DNA of 64,000 bases, taken from the NCBI GenBank assembly GCA_949289845.1, contig CASEPN010000002.1, positions 62,001-126,000 on the forward strand, in the 5' to 3' direction. This DNA comes from an uncultured Bacillota bacterium (lineage in GTDB: Bacteria > Bacillota_I > Bacilli_A > RFN20 > CAG-826). The position numbers and the translations under genes are program-made. Every line of letters starts with the position of its first letter. Position 1 is the stretch's first letter. The notes beneath the pieces were generated by a model that did not search any database, was not told where the DNA came from, and saw only the letters and a list, made by a program, of their open reading frames with translations. Of this stretch, positions 24,730 to 33,379 are shown piece by piece.

Positions 24730-25045
24730 CCGATTTCCGAGAAAGGGAAGGGGATTGGAAAGGTTTTCAGAGGCTCTTTGTTCTTTAGGGAGGCCGAACG
24801 GCATCTTGAGATCGGTCAAAAGGCATTCGTTGGCCTTGGGGCAGGAGGTAAGTCCCTAGAGACTCGTAAAATACCTTTACTTTTCATTTTGAAACGCCAG
24901 TGAATTCCGTCGAGCTTCCTTGAGTTGTAAAGACAAAAACTTGGACATATCCATGAAAACCCATGGATAGTTCTATTTCCTTTACGAACAACCAAAGGAA
25001 CCCTTTGGAAAACCCTGGTGTTTCACAGGTATGCCTCAGGTGTTC
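24730..25045. other. 316-nt gene-free, AT-richer stretch
   Basis: I see no gene here. The stretch contains two perfect inverted repeats: TATCCATG/CATGGATA (24948-24969, 6-nt loop) and CCAAAGG/CCTTTGG (24992-25008, 3-nt loop). It also holds TGTTTCACAGG (25019-25029), the inverted form of the TGAAACAC repeat core found near 14.5-14.8 kb. No clear terminator for pgmB was found. Confidence 0.5.
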
Positions 25046-25696
25046 CTAGCGGTTTTCCTCTTCTAGAAGGGGGACGATGTCCCCGGCGTTCTCTCCCTCG
25101 TAGTCCTTGAGAGGGCACTTCCTCGCGTCCTTGATGGCGAAGGCGAGGCATCCGGCGGAGCGGGCGCTTTCGATGCCTGCGACGGCGTCCTCGACGACCA
25201 GGCATTCCCCATGGGGGAGCCCCAGGCGGTCCGCGGCAAGCGCGAACACCTCGGGATCGGGCTTGCTCCTCTTGATGTCGTTCCCATCGACAATGACGTC
25301 GAACTCATCGGCGATCCCCAGCCTTCCGAGAATCCTTTTCGTGTTCTTGCTGGAGCTGCCGATGGCCTTGAGTATTCCTCGCTCTTTTAGGTAGTCGAGC
25401 GCCTTCCTCGCCCCGGGATCGATGTCGGAGGGCCCGATTGAGGAAAGTCCCTCGACATAGATCTGGTTCTTCTTCTCCGCGAGAGTCTCCTTCTCCTCTG
25501 GGGAGTAGGGCCTTTTCGCCTTCTCGAGGATGATTTCGAGGGATGCCATCCGGGAGACGCCCCGGAGGCGCTCGTTGTCCTTTCTGGAGAAGGGGATCCC
25601 TTCCTCATCGGCGATTGCCCTCCACGCCTTGTAGTGGATCTCGTCCGTCGAGCAGATGACCCCGTCGAGATCGAAGATGACTGCCCTGATGCCCAT
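25046..25696 (-). CDS. pgmB: Beta-phosphoglucomutase
   Basis: 216 aa. Class-I HAD with motif I VIFDLDGVICSTDEIHYKAW (nucleophile and acid/base Asp), cap residues around RLRGVSRMASLEIIL, motif II AIGSSSKN, motif III Lys in KRSKPDPEVF and motif IV VVEDAVAGIESA. These are the diagnostic residues of beta-phosphoglucomutase, which converts beta-glucose-1-phosphate to glucose-6-phosphate through beta-glucose-1,6-bisphosphate. It is encoded directly after two GH65 phosphorylases that make beta-glucose-1-phosphate, the usual arrangement. It starts 2 nt after the GH65 stop region, probably cotranscribed. Confidence 0.94.
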   Translation of the reverse strand: MGIRAVIFDLDGVICSTDEIHYKAWRAIADEEGIPFSRKDNERLRGVSRMASLEIILEKAKRPYSPEEKETLAEKKNQIYVEGLSSIGPSDIDPGARKALDYLKERGILKAIGSSSKNTKRILGRLGIADEFDVIVDGNDIKRSKPDPEVFALAADRLGLPHGECLVVEDAVAGIESARSAGCLAFAIKDARKCPLKDYEGENAGDIVPLLEEENR

Positions 25697-25698
25697 CG

Positions 25699-27759
25699 CT
25701 AGAACTTCCTTTCCTTGGGGATGCCCCCTTCCTTGTAGCGGTATCTCAGCCCCTTCATCTCCTTCGGGAGATTGGGGGAGAAGCGGACCTTGTTCTCCTC
25801 GATCCTCGCTCCAAGGAATCCCCTGGCGAGGTCAAGGTACGCCCCGCCCATCGCGGCCGGGTGGCTTCCGCCGATGTAGATGCCCCCGGCGAACATCTTC
25901 TTGCTCCCCCTGATGTCGGTGAGGGCGCTTTCCCTCATGTAGCGGACCGCCTTCCCGAGATCCCCGCACCAGGCGGAAAGAAGGCCGTACATGGAGTTCG
26001 AGAGGGAGCTCCCGCCTTCCGTGTAGGGTTCGTAGAAGCGGAGGTTCTTCTTCAGGACCTCAAGGGAATATCGTTCCGGATGGAGTGCCAGAAGGGCGAC
26101 GACGTCCGCCTGCTTGATGACCCTCGTCGAAGTGGCCTTCCCCTCCTTTCCCCCAAGGTACTCCTTCGGATCCTCGATCCTCTTCCTGAACTCCTCGTAC
26201 CTGACGTCCTCGAGGCCGAGGTAGCCCGCGAACTGCTCGATGACCCCGTCCTTCCCTGGCTTCTGGAGATAGATGGCCCTTGCGAAACGAAGCCATTCCC
26301 CGAGCTCCTCCCCGGGAATGCCCCCGTAGCCCTTCTTCCTCAGATAGGAGACGGCGTCCTCGATCTCGAAGCGCACCATCGCGTTCGTGTAGGCGTTGTC
26401 GTCTACGAGCTCGTGGTACTCGTCCGGGCCGATGACTCCCTTGAAGTGGAAGAGCCCGTCCTCCCCGAGGGAGGCCCTGCTCCTGTAGAAGCGAACGACC
26501 TCGCGGAGGACCTCCTTCCCGCCTTCCTCGAGGATTCGGAGGTCGCCGCTCGCCTTCACGTACTCCATGAGGCCGTGGAAGACGTCGATCGAGATATGGA
26601 TCTGGCAGTCGGCGAAATAGGTCCTTATGGGTTCCCCTGTCCTCGGGTCGGTGACGTTATATAGGGAGCACCTCTCCCTTCCGTCCTCCTGGGACTCCCA
26701 CGCGTAGAAGGCCCCCTCGAAGCCGAACTCCCGCGCCTTGAGGAGCGCGCCCGGGAGGGTATTGATCCGATATTGGACGAGGAGGCGCGCCGCCTCCATG
26801 TCCGTGAGGAGGTAGAAGGGGAGGAGGAACATCTCCGTGTCCCAGAAGACCGCGCCCTTGTAGACCTGCCCCGAGAGGCCCCGCGCGGGGATCGACGTCG
26901 CCTTCCTATGGTTCCCGAGGATGAGGAGGGAGTAGACCGCGTGGTCGAGGCCCTTCTGGAGGAGCCCGTCCCTCGGGAGGATGGCCCTCGCCTCCTCGAA
27001 GGCTTTCTCAAAGAGGAGGGAGTGCCTTCTTTTCGCCTCCTCGTAGTCCCGAGGGGCCTCTTCCTCGATCTCGCCGTCGATCCGCGCCTCGGCGATCTTC
27101 CGGAGAAGGATCCTTTCGCCTTTACGGAGGGAACTCTCATGGAGATATCCGGCCTTCTCGCCTTCGAGGAAAGGGGTCCCTCCGGCGTTCCCCTCCTCCC
27201 GGAGGAACACCTCGGCCTTTCTTCCCTCGTTCGTGACGCCCGAGGCAAGGACGCGCCCGTCCTCGAGGAAGGACAGGGACTTCTCGGGGAAATGGGGCCC
27301 GTTGATCTCGTGGATGTCGGTTGTGAGGAAGGAGGAAAGAAGGACGCAAACGCCCTTTCTCGCCCTGACCTCGATCTTCTGGAGGAGATGGAGCCCGCCC
27401 CCATAGGGGCAGAAGCGTTCCGTCCTTACCTCAATATCTTCGTATACGTCTCTTCGATATACGATCCCGTGCCTCATGTCGAGGCGGAATTCCCTGTGGA
27501 TCGCCTCTCTTTCTTCGATTTTTCCCCTAGGAGTCCGGATGGAGAAGCCAAGAGGGTCGAAGAGGTTGATGGGCTCCCTCCATTTGTCCCCCCGCTGGTC
27601 GTATGTGCCGATGAGGGAGAAGGTCGCCCTCTCCTCCTTCCCGAATTCCTCCCGCGTCCCCTTGTAGCCGACCCTGCCGTTCCCGACGAGGAAGGCGTTG
27701 GCGATCCGCTCGAGGTCCTCGGGGGAGTAGTTAAGCGCGAGGAGGGATCGGGGCCTCAT
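25699..27759 (-). CDS. GH65 glycoside phosphorylase (kojibiose/maltose/nigerose type), copy 2
   Basis: 686 aa. The N-terminal beta-sandwich begins at MRPRSLLALNYSPEDLERIA with FLVGNGRVGYKGTREEF. The (alpha/alpha)6 barrel carries VFWDTEMFLLPFY, the general acid in GVIGPDEYHELVDDNAYTN (Glu near residue 445) and KQADVVALL with phosphate-loop residues (S/T)RVIKQAD. GH65 enzymes phosphorolyse alpha-glucosidic disaccharides with inversion, releasing beta-glucose-1-phosphate. Which linkage is cleaved cannot be read reliably; kojibiose-like specificity is plausible. Start set at ATG 27759 because GGAAGG lies just upstream and the long N-terminal extension in the same frame is low-complexity antisense-like sequence. 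The first 29 nt overlap the upstream GH65 gene. Confidence 0.9.
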   Translation of the reverse strand: MRPRSLLALNYSPEDLERIANAFLVGNGRVGYKGTREEFGKEERATFSLIGTYDQRGDKWREPINLFDPLGFSIRTPRGKIEEREAIHREFRLDMRHGIVYRRDVYEDIEVRTERFCPYGGGLHLLQKIEVRARKGVCVLLSSFLTTDIHEINGPHFPEKSLSFLEDGRVLASGVTNEGRKAEVFLREEGNAGGTPFLEGEKAGYLHESSLRKGERILLRKIAEARIDGEIEEEAPRDYEEAKRRHSLLFEKAFEEARAILPRDGLLQKGLDHAVYSLLILGNHRKATSIPARGLSGQVYKGAVFWDTEMFLLPFYLLTDMEAARLLVQYRINTLPGALLKAREFGFEGAFYAWESQEDGRERCSLYNVTDPRTGEPIRTYFADCQIHISIDVFHGLMEYVKASGDLRILEEGGKEVLREVVRFYRSRASLGEDGLFHFKGVIGPDEYHELVDDNAYTNAMVRFEIEDAVSYLRKKGYGGIPGEELGEWLRFARAIYLQKPGKDGVIEQFAGYLGLEDVRYEEFRKRIEDPKEYLGGKEGKATSTRVIKQADVVALLALHPERYSLEVLKKNLRFYEPYTEGGSSLSNSMYGLLSAWCGDLGKAVRYMRESALTDIRGSKKMFAGGIYIGGSHPAAMGGAYLDLARGFLGARIEENKVRFSPNLPKEMKGLRYRYKEGGIPKERKF

Positions 27760-30001
27760 AGGAGCCTTCCACGTGCCTCTTCTCACCGTATAGGACGATG
27801 TCCACGGGCCCGTCGAGGGCGAGGAGGTTGACCTTGCCTTCCTCCACCCTCGTCTCGAGCCTCTTCCCGTCGAGAAGGAGGCGGAAGCCATAGGACTTCC
27901 ATTTCCTCGGGAGATAGGGGGCGAGGGAAAGCTCGGGCCCGTCGCTTCGGAAGCCCCCGAAGCCATAGACGATCGTGTTCCACGCGGCGGCGATGGAGGT
28001 CAGGTGCAGGCCTTCCCCCGTGTTGCCGTTCCAGTCGTCGAGGTCGAGCCTGGAGGCGAAGCCATAGAGGCGGAGCGCCTCCTCCTCCCTTCCCAGGGCG
28101 GAGGCGAGGATCGAATGGACGCTCGGGGAAAGGGAGCTCTCGTGGATGCAGCGGGGCTCGTAGTAGTCGTAGTTCTTCTCAAGCACTTCCTTCCTCGTCG
28201 TGCTGAGGAAGAGGAAGAGATGCATGAGGACCGCCGGCTGCTTGATCATGTCCCCGCGGTAGATGCGGTCGTAGGACCAGTGGGAGTAGAGGGGGAAGTC
28301 CGTCTCGGGGATGCTCTTGACGTCGATGTGGGGGAGATTGAAGAAGCCTTCGTTCTGCTCGTAGAGAAGGCTCTCCGGGTCGAAGGGGACAAGCATATGG
28401 TCCGCGGCCTCGCGGAGCTCGTCGAGGAACTTTTGGCCGAAGCCTTCCCTTTTGATAAGCCTTTGGAGCGAGCGATGCTTTTTCCTCATCATCTCGAACA
28501 TGTCGAGGGTGAGCTCGAAGGTGAACTTCGCCATGAGGTTCGTGTAGGAATCGTGGTTCACCATCATCTTGAACTCGTCCGGGCCCATGACCGCGTAGTA
28601 GCCGAACTTCTTCCTTTCCTGGTCCCACTGCCCCCGGTCTAGGAGGAAGCGCGAGATCTCGAGAAGCACCTCCATCCCTCCCTTGAGGAGGAGGGAGTCG
28701 TCATGAGTGACGTTATAGTGGTGGAAGAGCGCGTAGGCCGTCCCGGTGGACGCCTGGAACTGGAGGGAGGCATGCTGCCAGAGGGCGCACCCCTCCTCGC
28801 CGTTCAGGGTGGCGACGGGATAGCAGGCCCCGCGGCAGTCGAGCATCCGGGCCCGCTTCCTCGCCTCCTCGAGGGTGTGGATGCGGAAGAGGATGAGGGA
28901 TTCCGCCGCCTTGGGGTTGGTGAAGAGGAAGTAGGGAAGGCAGAAGGTCTCCGAGTCCCAGAAGGTATGGCCGCTATAGGCCTCGCCGGTGAGCCCCTTT
29001 GCCGGGACGTTGTCACGCTCGCTATAGCCGCTATAGGTCGTGTTCAGCATGAACATGCAGTAGCGGATTCCCTGCAAATCCTCCTCGTCCCCTTCGATAT
29101 CGATCCTGCCCCGTTCCTCGAGGCGAGCGAGGAAGAGGCGGTTTCCTTCCCGGACTTCCTCGAAAGTCCTACCCTTCCTCGAGAGAAGCTCGGCGAAGGC
29201 CTTGGCGAGGAGGTCCCTTTTCCCGGACTCCCTGCTATGGAGGCAGCATGTCCTTCTTTCGAAGGAGGCCTTTCCTTCCAGGCGGAAGCGGAAGCGGGCG
29301 CCGACCTCCTTCTTCCCCTCCTCCCGTGCCCCTTCGAGGGGGAGGGAGGGGACGACGTCCATCGCCCCGGCGACGGATAGGTCGGTGAAGAGGGTCTTCG
29401 CCCGGATGCCGGGATGCCCGGGGTCCTTCTTCCAGCCGTGGAACTGGCTTTCCTTCCCCCACTGGGGGAGGTCGAAGTCGAGAAGGAAGGAAAGGTCGAT
29501 CTCGACGGGGGAGTCGCTTTCCAGCCTCACCCTCTGCCTCGCCTCGTGGGGGTTCTCGTAGTCGAGGATCCTCTCGATATGGACATGGACCTTCTTCCCG
29601 TTCCCGAGCAGCCAGAGGAAGGAGCGGGAATAGAGGCCGTCCTCGAAGGAAAGGGAGCGCTCGAACCCTTCGAAGCGGACCTTCCCGAGGTCGAGCCTTT
29701 CCCCGTCGGCAAGGAGACGGATCTTCCAGTAGTCGAGGGCGTTCACCATGTAATGGGTCCTCTCGACGATGCCCTTGTAGGCGTTCGCGGTCTTTTCCCG
29801 CGCGTAGTCGTAGATCCCGTTGAAGTAGGAGCCGCGGAGGCTCTTCCCGGAGTAGCCCTCCTCGAAGTAGCCGCGGGAGCCCATGAACTCGTCGCTCAGG
29901 CTGAAGAGGCTTTCGGCGGCGAGCGCCCTTTCCTCATGGAACCCTTTCTCGCGGATGGCGTTCCTCTCCACCTCGAGGAACCGATGCGCTTCCTTGCCCA
30001 T
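27731..30001 (-). CDS. GH65 glycoside phosphorylase (maltose phosphorylase type), copy 1
   Basis: 756 aa, the usual size of maltose or trehalose phosphorylases. The N-terminal domain has SLSDEFMGSRGYFEEGYSG, typical of the maltose-phosphorylase branch. The barrel has HTFWDSETFCLPYF, the catalytic acid in VMGPDEFKMMVNHDSYTN (Glu near 475) and MIKQPAVLM. It differs from copy 2 at the acid loop (DEFKMM against DEYHEL), so the two enzymes probably act on different alpha-glucosides, giving a broader diet. It sits just after the sugar permease genes (6-nt gap) and overlaps copy 2, so importer and phosphorylases are one operon. Confidence 0.9.
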   Translation of the reverse strand: MGKEAHRFLEVERNAIREKGFHEERALAAESLFSLSDEFMGSRGYFEEGYSGKSLRGSYFNGIYDYAREKTANAYKGIVERTHYMVNALDYWKIRLLADGERLDLGKVRFEGFERSLSFEDGLYSRSFLWLLGNGKKVHVHIERILDYENPHEARQRVRLESDSPVEIDLSFLLDFDLPQWGKESQFHGWKKDPGHPGIRAKTLFTDLSVAGAMDVVPSLPLEGAREEGKKEVGARFRFRLEGKASFERRTCCLHSRESGKRDLLAKAFAELLSRKGRTFEEVREGNRLFLARLEERGRIDIEGDEEDLQGIRYCMFMLNTTYSGYSERDNVPAKGLTGEAYSGHTFWDSETFCLPYFLFTNPKAAESLILFRIHTLEEARKRARMLDCRGACYPVATLNGEEGCALWQHASLQFQASTGTAYALFHHYNVTHDDSLLLKGGMEVLLEISRFLLDRGQWDQERKKFGYYAVMGPDEFKMMVNHDSYTNLMAKFTFELTLDMFEMMRKKHRSLQRLIKREGFGQKFLDELREAADHMLVPFDPESLLYEQNEGFFNLPHIDVKSIPETDFPLYSHWSYDRIYRGDMIKQPAVLMHLFLFLSTTRKEVLEKNYDYYEPRCIHESSLSPSVHSILASALGREEEALRLYGFASRLDLDDWNGNTGEGLHLTSIAAAWNTIVYGFGGFRSDGPELSLAPYLPRKWKSYGFRLLLDGKRLETRVEEGKVNLLALDGPVDIVLYGEKRHVEGSYEAPIPPRA

Positions 30002-30007
30002 TTCTAA

Positions 30008-30925
30008 CTATCCTTTCACGCCTCCGTCGAGGCTTCCCCCGGTGATCTTCCTCTGGAAGATGAGGAGGATTGCGATCTGCGGGATGACGCTGATGAGGAG
30101 CGCCATCAGGAGCATGTCCGGGGTGATGCCCTGGACGGTGCCCATCGTCGCGTTGATGGAGAAGATCTTCACCATCAGGGTGAACATCGAGTCGTCCTTG
30201 AGGACGAGGTTGGGGAGGAGGAAGTCGCTCCAGGCGGCGGTTACGGAGAAGATGGCGACCACCCCGACGATCGCCGAGCTGAGGGGCAGGGCGAGGCGGA
30301 AGAAGATCGTGAGGTCGCCGGCCCCGTCCACGCGCATCGCCTCGACGAGCTCCGCGGGGATCTTGTCGAAGAAGTTCTTGAAGAGGATGAAGTAGTAGGC
30401 GTTCGCCCCGAAGGAGAACCAGAGGGGGATATAGGTGTTCACCAGCCCGATGTCGCTGATCATCTTGAAGAGGGGCACGATCGAGAGGATGGTCGGGATC
30501 ATGTAGCTGCCCATGATGAGGCCGTGGATGATCTTCGCCCCCCGGGGGCGGAGGATCGACACCCCGTAGGCGAGGAGCCCGTTGAAGACGATCGCGCAGA
30601 CGGCGCACCCGATGATCACGAGGACCGTGTTCGTCAGGTAGGTCCCCATCCCGATCTTGGTCCAGACGTCGACGATCTTCCCGAGGTCGAAGGCTTCCGG
30701 CCAGAAGGAGAAGTGGCTCGAGGTCAGCTCGGAGTTCGACTTGAACGCCTGGACGAAGAGGAAGAAGAGGGGGAAGAGGGCGCATAGGAGCATGAGGACG
30801 AGGATGGCCACCATGACCCCGTAGAGGACCTTGAAGCGGGTCTTCCGGTAGTCGCTCTGGACGATGACCCCGTCCTGCTTGTAGCGAAGGCGCGGCATAT
30901 GGAAGGAGCGGAACGGATTCCTCAT
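30008..30925 (-). CDS. Sugar ABC transporter permease, MalG type
   Basis: 305 aa with six predicted membrane helices and a basic N-terminal tail. The cytoplasmic EAA loop reads ELVEAMRVDGAGDL followed by FRLALPLSS, the signature by which permeases of the CUT1 family contact the ATPase. It overlaps the MalF-type permease gene by 4 bp. CUT1 systems import oligosaccharides; the downstream GH65 genes suggest alpha-glucosides. No ATPase is encoded in this operon, so it must use a shared one, probably the UgpC/MsmK-type protein at 44.6-46.2 kb. Confidence 0.92.
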   Translation of the reverse strand: MRNPFRSFHMPRLRYKQDGVIVQSDYRKTRFKVLYGVMVAILVLMLLCALFPLFFLFVQAFKSNSELTSSHFSFWPEAFDLGKIVDVWTKIGMGTYLTNTVLVIIGCAVCAIVFNGLLAYGVSILRPRGAKIIHGLIMGSYMIPTILSIVPLFKMISDIGLVNTYIPLWFSFGANAYYFILFKNFFDKIPAELVEAMRVDGAGDLTIFFRLALPLSSAIVGVVAIFSVTAAWSDFLLPNLVLKDDSMFTLMVKIFSINATMGTVQGITPDMLLMALLISVIPQIAILLIFQRKITGGSLDGGVKG

Positions 30926-31860
30926 ACGCGGTATCCCCTTTTCTTCAAGAGGCGGACCGCCAGGTAGTAGACGGCGGATAGCGCCAGGATGATGAGGAAG
31001 AGGACGACCGTGCAGGCGCTGGAAAGGTCGACCCTCCCGTCCCGGAAGCCGAAGTTATAGGCAAGGAGCAGGAGCGAGAGCGAGGAGCGGTCCCCGCCTC
31101 CCCCGTTGGTCATGACGAAGGGCTCGTAGAACACCTGCATGACGGAGATTACCTGAAGGACGAAGAGGGTGGTCATGCTCGGGACGATCTGGGGGAGGGT
31201 GATGTGGACGATCCTGCTCCAGACGCCCGCCCCGTCGATCTGGGCCGCCTCGTAGTAGCTCCTGTCGATCCCTGCGAAGGCGGAAAGGTAGATGAGGGCG
31301 GTCGATCCCGCGCCCCTCCACGTCATGGTGACGACGATGAGGGGAATCACGAGGTTCGGGTCGTCGAGCCAGAGGATCGGCTCCATCCCGAGACCCTCGA
31401 GGATGGTGTTGAGGAAGCCGGCGCTCGAGGGGTCGAAGAGATAGGTGAAGAGGATCGAGGCGGTGAGCCCGGCGATCGCCGCGGGGAGGTAGATGCCGAT
31501 GCGGAAGAGCGCTCGGCAGTGGATGACCTCCGAAAGGAGAAGCCCGATGATGATTGGGAGGATGAATCCGATCAGAAGCGACCACCCGAGATAGGTGAAG
31601 GTGTTCCCGAAGGCGGTCAGGAAGTCGGGATGCTCGAAGAGCTCCTGGTAGGTGCCCAGGCCCACGAACTCCTCCGCTCTGAACCCTTTCGTGCTGAAGA
31701 AGCTCAGGTAGATGTTCATCAGGAGAGGCACCCACACGAAGAAGGAGAAGAGGAGCACGCCCGGGGCCATGACCCCCCAGCCGGCGAATTGGCGGAGGAT
31801 CGCTCCGCGCCTTCTTCTCTTTTCCTCGCTGGTGAGGAAGGCTTCCCCTCTCCTAGGCAT
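30922..31860 (-). CDS. Sugar ABC transporter permease, MalF type
   Basis: 312 aa. Six membrane helices, with the first after a short basic N-terminus. The EAA loop is YYEAAQIDGAGVWSRIVHIT. It is the CUT1 partner of the MalG-type permease downstream (4-bp overlap), and its start overlaps the end of the solute-binding protein gene by 8 bp. The heterodimer forms the membrane pore of the oligosaccharide importer. Confidence 0.92.
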   Translation of the reverse strand: MPRRGEAFLTSEEKRRRRGAILRQFAGWGVMAPGVLLFSFFVWVPLLMNIYLSFFSTKGFRAEEFVGLGTYQELFEHPDFLTAFGNTFTYLGWSLLIGFILPIIIGLLLSEVIHCRALFRIGIYLPAAIAGLTASILFTYLFDPSSAGFLNTILEGLGMEPILWLDDPNLVIPLIVVTMTWRGAGSTALIYLSAFAGIDRSYYEAAQIDGAGVWSRIVHITLPQIVPSMTTLFVLQVISVMQVFYEPFVMTNGGGGDRSSLSLLLLAYNFGFRDGRVDLSSACTVVLFLIILALSAVYYLAVRLLKKRGYRV

Positions 31861-33277
31861 ATTTCGCGAGGTCCCGCTCGAACTGCTGGTTGAGAGTGGT
31901 CAGCTGGTTCTTGATCTCCTCCCTGCTCATGTTCGGGTTGGTGAGGACGGCGGAGACGGCCTGGTCGAGGTAGTCGTACATCTTCTGCGCCTCGTAGGGG
32001 GCCTCTTCCTTCCTCATCGTGTCGATCGATTCGAAGAAGTCGTTGAAGTAGTCCTGGTTGACGTTGACGTATTGCTCGTCGAGCTCGTCCGCGTACTTGT
32101 TGTATTCCTCGTTCGTCCATGGGCGGATGGAGGGGAGGATCGGCTCGTTCTTGGATAGCGAGGTTTGCTTCCCTTCCACCATCGCGGTCTTCTGGGCCTC
32201 GCTCATGACCGGGCTCCTGCCCATGTACTCGAGGAAGAGGAGGGCGCCCCTGACTTCCTCGTCGGTGGCGTTCGCGGCGAAGACGAAGGGGGTTCCGCCG
32301 TAGAGGCTGTAGCGATCCCCGCTCGGCCCGGCGGGCATCGGGACGAAGGCGATGTCGTTCCGGTCCACGGACCCCTGGGTCACCGCGTTCTGGATGACGT
32401 CGGAGCCGCAGAAGGCGATCGCCATCCTCTCGTTGATGTTGGAGTACCAGTCGTTGTAGACGAAGCTCGTCCCCTCGACGAGATAGCCGTTGCTCCGGAG
32501 CCCGGCGATGTACTGGAGGGCGTCCACCACGGCATCCTCGTTGAGCGAGGCGTGGGGCGCGCCCCCGGTGTCGATCGTCATGAGCTCAGCCCCGAAGTTC
32601 CAGGCGATGTTGGAGAAGAGCCAGCCTCCCTGGCGGTTCGCGCTATAGAACATGGTCCCGCGGCAGTCGCCCCCGGAGTTCGTGGTGATGAGCTCGGCCC
32701 AGTCGGCGAGCTCGGCGAAGGTCGTCGGGTAGAGGGGGTCGCCCGCTTCGTCGTAGAGGACGTACTCATGCTCGTCGATGTCGCCTTCGATGAGGCCGTA
32801 GTAGGTCAGGGAGCGGAGGTTGAGGAGCATCCCGAAGCCATACCCGTCCCGCGGGACTCCGTAGAGGTTTCCCTCTTCGTCCTCGAGGGTCTCCCGCATG
32901 AAGGGGTCCATGTCGTCGTAGTAGCCGACCTCCTTCACGAGGTCGGTGACGTCGCGGATGTAGCCTTGCTCGATCAGCATGCTCGGCTCGGTGAACCAAG
33001 TCTGGAAGACGGTGGGGAGGGTCCCCGACATCGCGCCGACGGCGACGGTGTCCTGGGCGTACTCGTAGTTGGCGGGCTCGATGACGTATTCGGGATGGTC
33101 CGCCTCGAAGCGCTGCTTCCAGATGTTGAACATGGCGACGTCCGATGTCTGCTGGGCCGCCGGCCACATGCCAAGCTCGACGTGGATCTTCCCGTCCTCC
33201 TTCTGGCATCCGTTCAGGGAAACAAGGGCGATGGCCGCCCCGGCTAGAATCGTGGCTTTCTTAAGGAATCCAGGCAT
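31853..33277 (-). CDS. Sugar ABC transporter substrate-binding lipoprotein
   Basis: 474 aa. The signal peptide ends at the lipobox SLNGC (Cys24). The mature protein has the family-1 extracellular solute-binding fold: IHVELGMWPA at the start, FNIWKQRFEADHPEY, PTVFQTWF, GVPRDGYGFGMLLN and C-terminal helices around SREEIKNQL. It captures oligosaccharides at the membrane and delivers them to the two permeases. The start at 33277 has AGGAGG eight nucleotides upstream; the open frame continues further upstream but that part lacks a signal peptide and overlaps the divergent gene. First gene of the operon SBP-malF-malG-GH65-GH65-pgmB. Confidence 0.93.
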   Translation of the reverse strand: MPGFLKKATILAGAAIALVSLNGCQKEDGKIHVELGMWPAAQQTSDVAMFNIWKQRFEADHPEYVIEPANYEYAQDTVAVGAMSGTLPTVFQTWFTEPSMLIEQGYIRDVTDLVKEVGYYDDMDPFMRETLEDEEGNLYGVPRDGYGFGMLLNLRSLTYYGLIEGDIDEHEYVLYDEAGDPLYPTTFAELADWAELITTNSGGDCRGTMFYSANRQGGWLFSNIAWNFGAELMTIDTGGAPHASLNEDAVVDALQYIAGLRSNGYLVEGTSFVYNDWYSNINERMAIAFCGSDVIQNAVTQGSVDRNDIAFVPMPAGPSGDRYSLYGGTPFVFAANATDEEVRGALLFLEYMGRSPVMSEAQKTAMVEGKQTSLSKNEPILPSIRPWTNEEYNKYADELDEQYVNVNQDYFNDFFESIDTMRKEEAPYEAQKMYDYLDQAVSAVLTNPNMSREEIKNQLTTLNQQFERDLAKYA

Positions 33278-33340
33278 GAATTGGCCTCCTCTCTGACGGA
33301 ATGCTAAAGCGAGCCTCTTTGCGCATGTAGCAGGGGGATT

Positions 33341-33350
33341 TGCAAGATAG
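33341..33350 (+). promoter_or_regulatory. Candidate operator TGCAAGATAG
   Basis: This motif lies in the divergent region between the binding-protein operon and the sensor gene. Similar GCAAGAT elements occur at 42885-42892 and, inverted, at 46226-46238 and about 46289-46298, each ahead of another gene of the carbohydrate island. The regulator is unknown. Confidence 0.3.
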
Positions 33351-33367
33351 GCCCCCTTTCCTGCTCG

Positions 33368-33373
33368 TATAAT
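33368..33373 (+). promoter_or_regulatory. -10 box (TATAAT), leaderless start of the sensor gene
   Basis: TATAAT ends exactly 6 nt before ATG 33380 and no ribosome site is present. Confidence 0.6.
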
Positions 33374-33379
33374 CCGCTT

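Noticed and set aside
24646-24903. A short open frame after the secreted-protein gene
   Set aside because: It starts inside the previous gene, crosses a strong terminator and has no protein-like features.
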